The notes: generated by a model not told the origin, from the sequence alone. A DNA stretch of 64,000 nucleotides from Methanobacterium sp. (GCA_039666455.1 JAVSLW010000004.1:1-64000); one strand, 5' to 3'. Counted from the first letter of the stretch, positions 1 to 8,989 are shown. Translations and numbers: made by a program.

Positions 1-241
1 CTTTCGAAGGAGCATCCACAAAAAAACATTCATGACACAGCGCAATGTTATAAAATATTTTACCGCTGTCTGGCTTGTATTCTTTCATTCCACGGAGCAT
101 GTTTATTAAAACAGATTTTCCAGCACCGCTTCTACCTAAAATACCAAGTACAGTGCCTTCATTTATGATGATATTCAAATTTTTTAAAACATCTACGCCT
201 TTGAAAGTTTTAGTGACATTTTCCAATTCTATAAAAGACAT
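1..241 (-). CDS. atwA: Methyl-coenzyme M reductase activation component A2 (AtwA), N-terminal part
   Basis: The frame runs off the left edge; 80 codons are visible from an ATG at 241. The protein opens as an ABC ATPase, with Walker A GRSGAGKS at residues 36-43, followed by a CHEC cysteine pair at 69-72. Component A2 is the duplicated ABC ATPase that, with ATP, supports reductive activation of the nickel cofactor F430 in methyl-CoM reductase, and it carries extra cysteine motifs between ABC elements. It is the last visible gene of the leftward block, 41 bp beyond the Dus-like gene. A generic ABC ATPase is the alternative, but the 'INMLRGMKEY' stretch and the cysteine pair after Walker A fit AtwA. 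Confidence 0.8.
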   Translation of the reverse strand, partial: MSFIELENVTKTFKGVDVLKNLNIIINEGTVLGILGRSGAGKSVLINMLRGMKEYKPDSGKIFYNIALCHECFFVDAPSK

Positions 242-282
242 GCAATCACCTTCGAAACTATAATTTGCAATATGAATATGAT

Positions 283-1041
283 TTAAGGACTTAATTTTTC
301 AGAGTTTATTCTGGAAAGATCAAATGGTATCTTTCCATTCATTGCTGCCCTTGCTATTGAGATTCCATCTGCACCAGCAGAGACCATTTTTCGTGCAGAT
401 TCCAGGTCACAGATAGAATTGTTACCTATTAAAAATATTTCAGTGTTTTTTTTGATCGATTTTATTAAATCATAATCTGCATAATCGTATCCGGGTTTCA
501 TGGCATCTACGTGCAGAAAATCCGATCCCGCTTCCTGAATGACCTTTGAAATTTCTATATCGTCGACATTTTTAATATTTGCCCTGATCTTGACTGATAC
601 TTTGCTTTCTGCACTTTTAACTACTTTTTTTGTATAATCATATAAGATTTCAGGTTCATATAGAAGCGCCTGTCCACAGCCTATATCAGTTATTTCTGCC
701 TGTCTGCAGTGTGCATTAATCTCCACCACGTCGATTTCAGGTAGTTTTGATATTTTAACTATATTTTCCGGAGATGTAGAACGCAGATTTGCAGATACAC
801 TACCATTCCATGATTTTTTGATTAAAGCTGCCTCTTTTTTGATGGCTGAGATTATATTTTCTTCCTTTATATCAAATTCTGGCCTTCCTCTTTGAATAAT
901 TCTCTGGCCGGCGGCTATTGTTTCTTTATCTAAGTTGTAGCCGCCTATCGTCACTATATCAAAGCCCTGACCTGCTATTTTTTTGCAGAAATTTCCATCT
1001 GTTATTCCAGCCATTGGTGCTAAAACTTTAATTGATTTCAC
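283..1041 (-). CDS. TIM-barrel protein related to tRNA-dihydrouridine synthase (archaeal NifR3-related family)
   Basis: The 252-aa protein begins with the Dus-like strand KVLAPMAGITDG and ends with a GADGISIARAAM phosphate-binding segment, as in FMN TIM barrels. The Dus-type catalytic Cys region is replaced by INAHCRQAEITDIGCGQALL near residues 109-128. It is shorter than true Dus enzymes and lacks their C-terminal helical domain, so I call it the archaeal NifR3-related family of unknown activity. The start is GTG at 1041, fused as GTGA to the stop codon of gch3, which implies translational coupling. Its place after gch3, cofD and cofE suggests a flavin or F420 link, but that is inference. 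Confidence 0.7.
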   Translation of the reverse strand: MKSIKVLAPMAGITDGNFCKKIAGQGFDIVTIGGYNLDKETIAAGQRIIQRGRPEFDIKEENIISAIKKEAALIKKSWNGSVSANLRSTSPENIVKISKLPEIDVVEINAHCRQAEITDIGCGQALLYEPEILYDYTKKVVKSAESKVSVKIRANIKNVDDIEISKVIQEAGSDFLHVDAMKPGYDYADYDLIKSIKKNTEIFLIGNNSICDLESARKMVSAGADGISIARAAMNGKIPFDLSRINSEKLSP

Positions 1042-1793
1042 TCCTTCATTACATGGACAAGATCGTAAGTGAAACCTCCCCTTATCTCTTCAAGAGCAAG
1101 GTCTGCTAAATTAGCAGCTTTTTCAGCAGTAGGAGCCTTTCCCACCCCTGCCTTAAGTGCTATGTTAGTTTCATCTTCAATTTCTTCAATTATCTTTAAA
1201 ATTCCCTCTGGCTTCAGCCCATTACATGGTGACATGAAATTATCCCCGCCTATGAAAAATAAAAGCGATCCTTTTTTAATTAGCTTTTTCATTAAAAAGT
1301 GTTGGACTCTATTTACAATAAAAGAAGTATCATAAGCTGGAATAATATCAGTTAAGGAATCTGTGATTCCGTTTATATCAATATGGGCAATTTGAACAGA
1401 ACTGTCCTCTTTATTCACCAGACCATCTATCGCCAGAATTTCAGTTCTATCTTCTGATTGTGCCCCGCCGTAGTTTTGTAATGCTGATGTGGCTTTTCTT
1501 TGAGCTTCATAGGGAGTTTCAGCTGTCCCCACACCCATACTCACAGTTATAGGGTATCTGTTACCAATTGACTTTTGAATTCTTAAATGGTCTTCCACAT
1601 CCACCCCGTTAGTGATTGCAAGCATGTTATCAAAACGAGTAAAGAAAACAAGTCCGCCTCCTGCAGCGAATTGTCTTTGCAGATCAGCATAAAGTTCAGC
1701 CTGTAAAATTTGAAGGTCTGCTTCAGCCCTTGGAGCGGGTGTAACAGTCCATGGACCGTAATTATCAATTTGAATTAAAGTCATCTGTATCAT
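1038..1793 (-). CDS. gch3: GTP cyclohydrolase III
   Basis: This 251-aa protein matches the archaeal GTP cyclohydrolase III (ArfA type), which makes 2-amino-5-formylamino-6-ribosylaminopyrimidinone phosphate, the first step to riboflavin and the deazaflavin FO of F420. It shows the family's two cyclase/GGDEF-like halves: one with GGGLVFFTRFDNMLAI (about residues 45-60), one with LLFFIGGDNFM (about 177-187). The metal-binding aspartates lie in FTRFDN and AHIDINGI. The ATG at 1793 has GGTGA five bases upstream and overlaps the cofD stop by four bases. It sits between cofD and the Dus-like gene in one operon. Confidence 0.93.
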   Translation of the reverse strand: MIQMTLIQIDNYGPWTVTPAPRAEADLQILQAELYADLQRQFAAGGGLVFFTRFDNMLAITNGVDVEDHLRIQKSIGNRYPITVSMGVGTAETPYEAQRKATSALQNYGGAQSEDRTEILAIDGLVNKEDSSVQIAHIDINGITDSLTDIIPAYDTSFIVNRVQHFLMKKLIKKGSLLFFIGGDNFMSPCNGLKPEGILKIIEEIEDETNIALKAGVGKAPTAEKAANLADLALEEIRGGFTYDLVHVMKE

Positions 1794-2695
1794 ACAATTT
1801 CACCAAAAATACAACTTGCTAAATTTACCTTATCATTGATGGTCTTCATGTTTGTATTTGTTACCCTGACCTCTGATATTAGTTTTTCTATTTCTTCCCT
1901 GGATTCAATATCCTCAACATCTATAATAAAACTGTCTAAAAATTTATGGTAAAGCGCTGCAACTCCCCTGCTTGACACTTCAATACCCCTTGCATTCATG
2001 AACTTTCCTGCAGGCCCGCTTACAGGTTTTTCGCCAATAATAGGTGAAACTGCAACAACATAAACGTTTTTAAGCGCTTTTGTAATTCCTTTCATTGAAA
2101 TTATAGGACCTATAGATGTTACAGGATTTGATGGCCCTATTATTACCATGTCTGAAGATTCAATGGTATTGATTAAATCTTCTGAAGGTTCCACCTCATT
2201 AAATATAACATCCAGAACTTCTGGCATCCCCCTTTTTTCAACCAGAAATTTGTGGAAACTCATTTCTCCTTCATCTGTTATGATCCTGATATATGACTCC
2301 TCATTGCTCATGGGAATGATCCTTGATTTAATGCCTAAATTTTTTCTTTGAATATCCACAACCTGAGAGAGAGGATATTTCTTCATCAGCATTGTTTTTT
2401 GAATTTTTATGGCCCGATCTCTGTCTCCAATTCTTAATATTTCATCTTGCCCGATTTTTTTTAATGTTTCATGGGTTATAAATGTATCATCCTTGATACC
2501 ATACCATGTATCCTCATTAATAATTCCTGCAAGGGTATACATCACCGTGTCTATGTCCGGAGCTATATAGTTTCCGGATATATATGTATTTTCCACAGTA
2601 TTTACAATTATGTTTAAGTCACAAGGATCAACTATTTTCACAATTCCCTGAATTAACTTTGGAGTTCCAGTCCCTCCAGAAAGTACTGATATCAT
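1790..2695 (-). CDS. cofD: 2-phospho-L-lactate transferase (CofD)
   Basis: CofD joins the activated phospholactyl group to FO, giving F420-0. The 301-aa protein starts with the signature LSGGTGTPKLIQG (residues 4-16) and contains the phosphate-binding loop IGPSNPVTSIGPI near 190-202 and the VSPIIGEKPVSGPAGKFM segment near 222-239, both typical of the family. Full length. It lies 21 bp after cofE and overlaps gch3, so three F420/flavin steps are co-transcribed. Confidence 0.95.
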   Translation of the reverse strand: MISVLSGGTGTPKLIQGIVKIVDPCDLNIIVNTVENTYISGNYIAPDIDTVMYTLAGIINEDTWYGIKDDTFITHETLKKIGQDEILRIGDRDRAIKIQKTMLMKKYPLSQVVDIQRKNLGIKSRIIPMSNEESYIRIITDEGEMSFHKFLVEKRGMPEVLDVIFNEVEPSEDLINTIESSDMVIIGPSNPVTSIGPIISMKGITKALKNVYVVAVSPIIGEKPVSGPAGKFMNARGIEVSSRGVAALYHKFLDSFIIDVEDIESREEIEKLISEVRVTNTNMKTINDKVNLASCIFGEIV

Positions 2696-2716
2696 TTAAC
2701 CATCTTTTATATTTTT

Positions 2717-3478
2717 TCATCGGAATACATCATATTTTTCAGGCCTTATCAAATCTTTAGAGGTTGCATTATTATTTTTTAGCTTTGAAACGTAACTGAC
2801 CCCTCTTATTATAACAACAGGAATTCCTTCATCAGCCTGGCCCATTAAAATAGATGCTGCTGCTGCTAATTCATCTGCAACTGCAATATTTGTAGTTTGA
2901 AGTTTCCTTCCGTATAAATCTTTTTCTCCTTTCCTATTCCACAGTGGATCCATGCCAGATATTCCAACAGCAGTTCCAATAGCACCCTCTCTAAATGCTC
3001 TCCCTTGAGTATCAGATATTATAACAACGACTTCTTTTCCAGTCTCTTCTTCTATTTTTTTCCTTATAATTTCGGCACTTTTATCTGGATTATCTGGAAT
3101 TGGAGTTGCAATTCCATTTTCCGCATTTGATTCGTCTATTCCTGCATTTGCACATACAAATCCATGTTTTGTTTCAGAAATTATAAAATCAGGACCCACT
3201 GCTATTATCTTATTTGACTGGAGGATAATAGCCTCCACAAGTTCAGGTTCCTTTCCAGTTTTTTTTGCAATGGACAATGCTTTTAAACTGGGTTCAATGG
3301 ATCCAAGGTTAATTTTGTTTCCTTCTGCCTTGGATATTACTGTTTCTGCAACAACGATGATATCTGCATCCTGAACTTCAATACTTTCCACTGTCATGGC
3401 ATTTAATATCAATGCGGCAATATCATCCCCTTCATCCACAAGAGGAATGTTTTCAATTCCAATAACCCTTATTTCCAT
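2717..3478 (-). CDS. cofE: Coenzyme F420-0:L-glutamate ligase
   Basis: CofE adds gamma-linked glutamates to F420-0 using GTP. The 253-aa protein has the typical opening IGIENIPLVDEGDDIAALI, the metal and GTP segment VVAETVISKAEG (residues 47-58), CANAGIDESNA (109-119), IISDTQGRAFREGAIGTAVG (153-172) and the C-terminal VIIRGVSY. It is upstream of cofD and gch3 on the same strand. The 54 bp between purO and cofE could hold an internal promoter, but I could not define one. Confidence 0.95.
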   Translation of the reverse strand: MEIRVIGIENIPLVDEGDDIAALILNAMTVESIEVQDADIIVVAETVISKAEGNKINLGSIEPSLKALSIAKKTGKEPELVEAIILQSNKIIAVGPDFIISETKHGFVCANAGIDESNAENGIATPIPDNPDKSAEIIRKKIEEETGKEVVVIISDTQGRAFREGAIGTAVGISGMDPLWNRKGEKDLYGRKLQTTNIAVADELAAAASILMGQADEGIPVVIIRGVSYVSKLKNNNATSKDLIRPEKYDVFR

Positions 3479-3532
3479 TTATTCACAATCCCTGGTCTTG
3501 AAACTTAAAGGAAGTCTTAATATTTATGACAG

Positions 3533-4135
3533 TTATATTGAACTGATTTCCCATTTTTTATCTGCAAATGCAGCCACTGAAGTTACAGGGTTTGTGAATT
3601 CCCTAAATTTTCCGCCATCATATATGAATCTGGCAGCGTCTTCTGCATCACTGCATATAAATTCAACGAAATTAGGTCGTGTATGCTCATATGTTGAAAT
3701 ATAGCAGGCTTCGTCTGGTTTAACTTTTTCCACTATTAAATCTTCGGGAGTAACTATTCCTATATATGAATCCCCGCCTAATGTTGTGGCTCCTGCAATT
3801 CTGGGGGTGTTGAAATCATCTTTTTCATAGTCCATGGCAAGTAATGTTAAAGCGATTGAATCACGGATATTCATTCCTGAAGCTATTTTTCCGGCGATTA
3901 TATCTGTATGGGATCCATTTGAGACAACTGCAACATCATCAACTATTTTTATACAATTATAAGCAATATAAGGGTTTTTAAAAACATCTCTCTCGTGTCC
4001 TTCTTCAGGTAGTATTGCTGCCCTATCTTCAAATGTTTTTACCATTCTGTTTGGAAAAGACCTGCTTGAAACTCTGTAGGCAACGAAATTCCCCATCTTA
4101 GTACTTCCCACTGCTAATATTCTTCCAAGATACAT
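3533..4135 (-). CDS. purO: IMP cyclohydrolase, archaeal type (PurO)
   Basis: PurO closes the purine ring (FAICAR to IMP) in archaea that lack the bacterial PurH cyclohydrolase domain. The 200-aa protein is full length and shows the family's start YLGRILAVG, the segment RVSSRSFPNR (22-31), VVSNGSHTDII, and NTPRIAGA. Its ATG at 4135 follows GGTGAAAAA. It sits between exbD-like and cofE within the leftward block, an arrangement I recall from Methanothermobacter. Confidence 0.93.
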   Translation of the reverse strand: MYLGRILAVGSTKMGNFVAYRVSSRSFPNRMVKTFEDRAAILPEEGHERDVFKNPYIAYNCIKIVDDVAVVSNGSHTDIIAGKIASGMNIRDSIALTLLAMDYEKDDFNTPRIAGATTLGGDSYIGIVTPEDLIVEKVKPDEACYISTYEHTRPNFVEFICSDAEDAARFIYDGGKFREFTNPVTSVAAFADKKWEISSI

Positions 4136-4150
4136 TTTTTCACCTTAATA

Positions 4151-4549
4151 CTATGCTGAAGCCCTTACTGCCCTGTCTACAGGGAATCCTGAAGGTATAG
4201 TTATAATAATCTCCCCATTTTTAGGCCGTATTATCATCTCACCCTCATCAATCACAGTTGTATGAACTGCAATCGCACCATTCCTTATATGAGTAGACAT
4301 GTCTATTCCATTAACTGTTACCTTTTTTAGACCTGCAACCGGGATTAAATAATACTCAGATGGGCCACTGCTTTGCTGATCGACTTGAGGCTTTCCAGAA
4401 ACCGACTGGGTTTGATCCGCAGCCCCAAAGCTGCTTGTAACCATTAAAAATATGAGAATAGTAAAAACAACATCAATGAATGGAACCATGTTAAAACGGG
4501 GATTACTACCTCTTAATTTATTTCTATACTTGTTAACGTCAATGCTCAT
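4151..4549 (-). CDS. ExbD/TolR-like biopolymer transport protein
   Basis: This is a 132-aa protein with one N-terminal membrane segment (about residues 22-42). It carries the conserved proton-pathway aspartate, D26, in PFIDVVFTILIFLMV. The soluble C-terminal part is periplasmic-like and would face the pseudomurein side. ExbD/TolR proteins pair with an ExbB/TolQ channel to turn proton flow into work on the envelope. The partner gene lies directly upstream (4577-5416). No TonB, TolA or outer-membrane partner is known in archaea, so the load it drives is unknown. Confidence 0.85.
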   Translation of the reverse strand: MSIDVNKYRNKLRGSNPRFNMVPFIDVVFTILIFLMVTSSFGAADQTQSVSGKPQVDQQSSGPSEYYLIPVAGLKKVTVNGIDMSTHIRNGAIAVHTTVIDEGEMIIRPKNGEIIITIPSGFPVDRAVRASA

Positions 4550-4576
4550 TGGATTACATCCTTTATGGGGCTTAAA

Positions 4577-5416
4577 TTACTGCATCAGCTTGCTTTCCAC
4601 GATTTCTGCTCTGGTATTGCATTTTTCAAGTATAATGTTGGGAATACTTTTTTCAAGCATGCTGGGTTTGAAGCCTACCATTACATTTGCATCTTCATCT
4701 TCAATTTCTTTAACTTTAACAATTCCTTCAGATTCCCTGAGCGCCTCCACAGCAAGTTCTGGATCTACAGCAACTTTTATTCTCATTACTGCAGACATCC
4801 AGTTGGTCATTTTCTTTGCGATTTCTATTTTATCAATTTCATCCTCTATTCTATTTGTTATGTTTGAATGAAGAGGTAATAAAACTATTGCCACTGTAAG
4901 TCCGGCTATTGTAGTAATTAAAGCTATGTAAATACCTTCAGCCATTGCTGTAGGATTAGCGTCCACCCCCAGCGCTTTAAAGGTGTACCACATACCAAGA
5001 ACAGTTCCAATTAACCCCAGTAAAGGAGCAATTTCAATTATCATTTTAATTGTACCCATACCTCTGGTCATTCTTCCCATTTCCACAATGAAAACACGTT
5101 CCATTGCATCTTCAACTTCTGTTTTGTTTCTGTATCCAATTTTTAAAGCTTCAGAAATAATTTTTGAAATTGGATTTTGATACTTTCCTATTGAACGCAG
5201 CGCTTCAAGAGATCCTCCTTTTTCCATAGCTTCCTTAACCGTTCCCATAATAAAAGGTGGAGATACCTCAGATATCTTACGTAAATATAATATTTTCTCT
5301 ACTGACGCTAAAAAGCCGTATAAACCTATAATAGTGATTATATAAGTTATAATCCCTCCACTTTTAAACATTTCCAGTATAGTATTAAAGGCAGCGCTAA
5401 AAAACTCGAAAATCAT
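4577..5416 (-). CDS. MotA/TolQ/ExbB-family proton channel protein
   Basis: A protein of about 279 aa with a first membrane helix near residues 20-35. The MotA/TolQ/ExbB core is in the middle: IIEIAPLLGLIGTVLGMWYTFKAL and then the helix IALITTIAGLTVAIVLLPLH. These two helices normally line the proton path. The tail beyond residue 195 is cytoplasmic and longer than in bacterial ExbB. A TTG at 5425 is an alternative start; I prefer ATG 5416, with a weak GGAT upstream. It forms a pair with the ExbD-like gene and follows rnhB and mreB, suggesting an envelope role. Confidence 0.85.
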   Translation of the reverse strand: MIFEFFSAAFNTILEMFKSGGIITYIITIIGLYGFLASVEKILYLRKISEVSPPFIMGTVKEAMEKGGSLEALRSIGKYQNPISKIISEALKIGYRNKTEVEDAMERVFIVEMGRMTRGMGTIKMIIEIAPLLGLIGTVLGMWYTFKALGVDANPTAMAEGIYIALITTIAGLTVAIVLLPLHSNITNRIEDEIDKIEIAKKMTNWMSAVMRIKVAVDPELAVEALRESEGIVKVKEIEDEDANVMVGFKPSMLEKSIPNIILEKCNTRAEIVESKLMQ

Positions 5417-5470
5417 TATATCCAATCTTCTCTAATTTTTATGTTTTAAGTATTTCAGTTATGATGCTGA

Positions 5471-6082
5471 TTACTTTTCCTTTTTCTTTACGGTGGCCCA
5501 TGATTTTCTGACAAAATCAGGTAATTTTTCATAGGAATATCTCTTTAAAAATGCAATTGTTTCAGGATCGCTTGGATATCCTGATCCTATATCTCTGTAC
5601 TTTTTTTTCAATTTTTCAATTTCCATGTCGCGTTCAACCTTGGCAATAATAGAAGCTGCTGCAACGATTGTATATTTATCCTCGGCTTTATGCTCAGCTA
5701 TGACTTTAAGGCCTTCTCTAAAATTTTCCATTTCATCGCAAAATCTCTGGGGCTTGATATCCAGACAATCTATATAAGCTACATCAGGATCTGCCGCTGC
5801 AATGACCTTTTTAATGGCTATTTTTTCAATTTCGTTCAGATTAATACCTTTAGCTCTCAAATTATCAATGTCTTTAGCCTGTATGGATATTATATGGCAT
5901 TCTGCTATTCTTTTTATTCTTCTTGCCATTACCTTCCGTTTTCCAGGAGTTAACCGTTTAGAATCCTTTAACTGGAGTTTTTCTATCTTTTCCAGTTCTT
6001 CTTCTCGGGCTGCAACTCCTCCTACAACAAGTGGCCCTATTACTGGCCCTCTTCCAGCCTCATCTATTCCTATTACTTTCAT
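5471..6082 (-). CDS. rnhB: Ribonuclease HII
   Basis: RNase HII cuts the RNA strand of RNA/DNA hybrids and single ribonucleotides in DNA. The 203-aa protein starts with VIGIDEAGRGPVIGPLVV, giving catalytic D6 and E7. A further acidic residue lies in DPDVAYIDCLD, and the AEHKAEDKYTIVAAASIIAKVERD segment is the family's last metal and helix region. Length is normal for archaeal RNase HII. It lies 5 bp after mreB. Confidence 0.95.
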   Translation of the reverse strand: MKVIGIDEAGRGPVIGPLVVGGVAAREEELEKIEKLQLKDSKRLTPGKRKVMARRIKRIAECHIISIQAKDIDNLRAKGINLNEIEKIAIKKVIAAADPDVAYIDCLDIKPQRFCDEMENFREGLKVIAEHKAEDKYTIVAAASIIAKVERDMEIEKLKKKYRDIGSGYPSDPETIAFLKRYSYEKLPDFVRKSWATVKKKEK

Positions 6083-6087
6083 GTTTA

Positions 6088-7158
6088 TTATTTCATCGCT
6101 TTTAAACGCACTTCTGGTTCAAGTGCTCTTGGCTCTGCAGCTACAATGGCAGCCCCTTTAGCTACTACAGTCATAGGATCGTCTGAAATTTCAACAGGAA
6201 TGCCTACTTCGTTGTAGATCCTTTCTTTTAGTCCTCTAAGTTGTGATGTCCCACCAACAACTACTGTTTCTCTGTAAACCCCTGATATGAGTTCTGGAGA
6301 CATTCGCTCAAGTATAACTGCAAGTGCTTCAATGAGTTTTGCAACAACAGGTTCAGCAGCATCTGCAACAAGTTTTGAATCAATTTCTACCTCTTTAGGT
6401 TTGTTGGTTTCCATATCTTTTCCAATAACTGTAGTTTTTTCGATTTCAGAGCCTGCATCTGAATTAACCATCCCTACTTCTATTTTAGCTTTTTCAGCTT
6501 CATGAATTCCTATTTCAACCCTGTACATTTCCTTTACCTTATCTACGATGTTTTCATCAATATTATCTCCACCAAGCCTTACTGTTTCAATATCTGTAAT
6601 TCCACCAAGGGAAATAACCACGATATCACTTGATCCTGCACCGACGTCAATTACCATGGTACCTGATGCTTCTGCAATTGGTAATCCTGCACCTATAGCT
6701 GCTGCAAGCCCTTCACTTATAACTAAAACATAACTGGCCCCTGCTTTTCTACCAATTTCTTCGACGGCGTTCTTTTCAACCTCTGATGCATCTCCGGGAA
6801 TACCTATAACAATCCTATCAATATGATCCATGGACTCTCCTGCCCCTTTATCCATTGCATAGATGAGAAGTGCTTCTGCCTGAGCTACATTTTCTATCAC
6901 TCCCTTTCTAAGCGGTCTTACAGCTATAATATCTTCAGGAGTTCTTCCAAGCATGGATTTTGCGTCGTTACCCACTGCAAGTACATAAGATGTGTCTTCT
7001 TTTTTTACAGCTACTACAGATGGTATTTTATAAAGATCAAATTTATCTCCTGATGGTTTTGCAACAACAGTATTAAGTGTACCTAAATCAATTCCCAGTG
7101 TATTGGCCATTCCTTCCTTCCTTATTTCCTCTTCTTTTTTTCTTCCAAAAAGACTCAT
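6088..7158 (-). CDS. MreB-like actin homologue
   Basis: This 356-aa protein has the actin/Hsp70 fold signatures of MreB: phosphate 1 loop LGIDLGTLNTVVAK (residues 22-35), VGIPG near 110, phosphate 2 loop MVIDVGAGSSDIVVISLGG (about 168-186) and the adenosine motif VVVGGTSQLRGL near 311. MreB forms membrane filaments that guide wall growth, and rod-shaped pseudomurein methanogens carry it. A short charged N-terminal extension (SLFGRKKEEEIRKEG) could hold a membrane-binding helix. ATG 7158 follows GGAGGAAT. It is 1 bp from the upstream unknown gene and next to rnhB. Confidence 0.85.
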   Translation of the reverse strand: MSLFGRKKEEEIRKEGMANTLGIDLGTLNTVVAKPSGDKFDLYKIPSVVAVKKEDTSYVLAVGNDAKSMLGRTPEDIIAVRPLRKGVIENVAQAEALLIYAMDKGAGESMDHIDRIVIGIPGDASEVEKNAVEEIGRKAGASYVLVISEGLAAAIGAGLPIAEASGTMVIDVGAGSSDIVVISLGGITDIETVRLGGDNIDENIVDKVKEMYRVEIGIHEAEKAKIEVGMVNSDAGSEIEKTTVIGKDMETNKPKEVEIDSKLVADAAEPVVAKLIEALAVILERMSPELISGVYRETVVVGGTSQLRGLKERIYNEVGIPVEISDDPMTVVAKGAAIVAAEPRALEPEVRLKAMK

Positions 7159-7159
7159 T

Positions 7160-7789
7160 TTATTCCTCCTTTAAAATATCTTTAAATTTGATAGCAAATA
7201 CCTTATTAATTTTAGCTATTTCTTTAATTTTCTCAGCGTGTTCTTCCTCAGTTGATAGTAAAACTGTCGATAATGCAACATCTGCAATTTTAAATAATGG
7301 GTCAGCTATATCTCGAAGGAATTTAGGCATCCATCGAGTTATATAAACATCAGATTCTATAAATCCTGTTGTTTTATCTTCTAAAAGAAACGAAGCCTTA
7401 ACTGTGTTTTTTTCAATGTCACCTAAAAATTTTTTAATATTATCTTCTGGCCCTACAACCAGCATTAAATTAGATTCTTCTTTAACATAATATGGGGCTA
7501 TTTTAAGGTATGCCCCTCCATTTTCTTTGGATATGAAACTCAGATCTCTTATCTTCCCTGTTTCCCCATATACCATTATAAAATCAAATTTTTTAGTTAC
7601 AAATGATTCCCTTGAGGTTATATGCTCCCTGAAAAGTATTTTAACCCTATCTTTATTTAGTATAGCTTCATAGGCAATATTATTAACCATTTCTTCATTG
7701 CCTGCTATAACACACCATATTTTGTCTGAGTCCTGCATTGTGGATACTTTTGCAGCCTGTCTTAAAGTTTTAATTTTATTTTCAATCAT
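7160..7789 (-). CDS. Conserved hypothetical protein upstream of mreB
   Basis: I do not recognise a named family. The 209-aa soluble protein has no signal peptide or membrane helix. It has a Rossmann-like alternation (IWCVIAGNEEMVNNIAYEAIL, then FDFIMVYGETG) in the first 80 residues and a helical C-terminal half. One base separates it from mreB, so the two are co-translated and a role in MreB control or cell shape is plausible. It is the first gene of the leftward block. Confidence 0.6.
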   Translation of the reverse strand: MIENKIKTLRQAAKVSTMQDSDKIWCVIAGNEEMVNNIAYEAILNKDRVKILFREHITSRESFVTKKFDFIMVYGETGKIRDLSFISKENGGAYLKIAPYYVKEESNLMLVVGPEDNIKKFLGDIEKNTVKASFLLEDKTTGFIESDVYITRWMPKFLRDIADPLFKIADVALSTVLLSTEEEHAEKIKEIAKINKVFAIKFKDILKEE

Positions 7790-8191
7790 GCGCTACCACG
7801 TCTTTTTCATGGTAATCCATTATTTTTTAGTTCAAATGATAGTATGAATAAATTTTTTGGAATCCATTAATTAGTTACATTGTACTCTATGAAATAGTAA
7901 TGCATAGAAAATTTATAACCCTTCCATATTATTATGGTACTATAAGATGAATGCTTATATAAACTTTTATAATTGATAAAAAAGTAAATCAAATACATGA
8001 ATTTGATTGAAAAAGTAATAAAAAATAATTAAATAAACATTTTAATAAAATGATATTTAAAAACTTTTGTTTTCGCTATGATCAAATTTTTATGCAATAT
8101 TAACATCTATAAATACTTTTCATCGTATTAATTATAATATACAGCAAAGATATAAAGACTCCTTAAATAACAAAACTCATTATCATTCCAA
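7790..8191. other. AT-rich divergent intergenic region
   Basis: This roughly 400-bp gap separates the leftward mreB block from the rightward lipid genes. A TATA-like TTATAAAT in minus orientation lies near 7910-7918 and can serve the leftward block. An inverted repeat AATCAAAT/ATTTGATT (7987-7994 and 8001-8008) lies in the middle, and several TATATAAA-like boxes occur around 7946-7955. No ORF or RNA gene could be supported. Confidence 0.5.
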
Positions 8192-8199
8192 TTTATATA
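8192..8199 (+). promoter_or_regulatory. TATA box of archaetidylserine decarboxylase gene
   Basis: TTTATATA here would place transcription start near 8220-8224, just before the ATG at 8226 and downstream of the GTG codons at 8202 and 8217. It therefore argues for the ATG start and a very short or absent leader. The next gene has a similar TATA box (8990-8999) at nearly the same distance from its ATG. Confidence 0.55.
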
Positions 8200-8225
8200 C
8201 CGTGATTAAATATACTGTGATTCAA

Positions 8226-8888
8226 ATGTTCGTTAAAGGAACCTTAAAAAAGGCAGGGGTACTCTTAACTTTAGCAGTTTTACCATTCTTGTTTGGATAT
8301 TTCTTCTTGAGTTTCATTATTTTTTCAATCGTTGCACTTACAATGCAGTTTTTTAGAGATCCAGGAAGAAACGTACCTGAAGGAAAAGGAGTTATAGTGG
8401 CTCCAGCAGATGGGAGAATATTAAAGGGACAGATCGATAAGATTGAAATAGTTGAATATGATGATCCTCTAATGAAACACATTTTAGAGGAAGGAAAAAA
8501 AGGAATTCGCGTAAGTACATTTATGTCTCCCTTTGATGTCCATGTAAATAGAATTCCAGTTTCAGGAAAAGTTGTAGATGCCATATACTGTCCCGGGAAA
8601 TTTAAAATTGCAAAAGGAGATATTGAAAAGGAAAATGAGAAGAATCTGGTGGTGATAGATTCTGAATTTGGTAAATTCGGCGTTATTCAAATTGCAGGAT
8701 TTGTAGCAAGACGTATAGTTCAATATGTAAATGTAGGAAACGAGGTAAAGATTGGGGAGCGTTTAGGAATGATTAGATTTGGATCCAGGGTAGACCTGAT
8801 ACTACCATATGAAAACTGCAAATTAATGGTTGAAGAAGGAGATAAAGCCACAGCAGCAGAAACTATAATTGCAAAAATGGTAAATTAA
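8226..8888 (+). CDS. Archaetidylserine decarboxylase (PSD-like proenzyme)
   Basis: Decarboxylates archaetidylserine to archaetidylethanolamine at the membrane. The protein is about 220 aa from ATG 8226, with two hydrophobic segments in the first 45 residues and then the PSD core: VAPADGRI, STFMSPFDVHVNRIP (metal/His motif), VQIAGFVARRIV and the self-cleavage site FGSRVDL near the C terminus, where the Ser becomes the pyruvoyl group after GS cleavage. It is the short form of PSD, usual in archaea. GTG 8202 is in frame but too close to the TATA box. The synthase follows at 9031. Confidence 0.88.
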   Translation: MFVKGTLKKAGVLLTLAVLPFLFGYFFLSFIIFSIVALTMQFFRDPGRNVPEGKGVIVAPADGRILKGQIDKIEIVEYDDPLMKHILEEGKKGIRVSTFMSPFDVHVNRIPVSGKVVDAIYCPGKFKIAKGDIEKENEKNLVVIDSEFGKFGVIQIAGFVARRIVQYVNVGNEVKIGERLGMIRFGSRVDLILPYENCKLMVEEGDKATAAETIIAKMVN

Positions 8889-8989
8889 TGATCATTTTAA
8901 AAATAAGCAAAAGTTGACGTTTTTAAGTTTTATATAACCAATTTAAGCCATCTAATTTGACCTTTTAATTTAGAACAATTCTGCATAAG

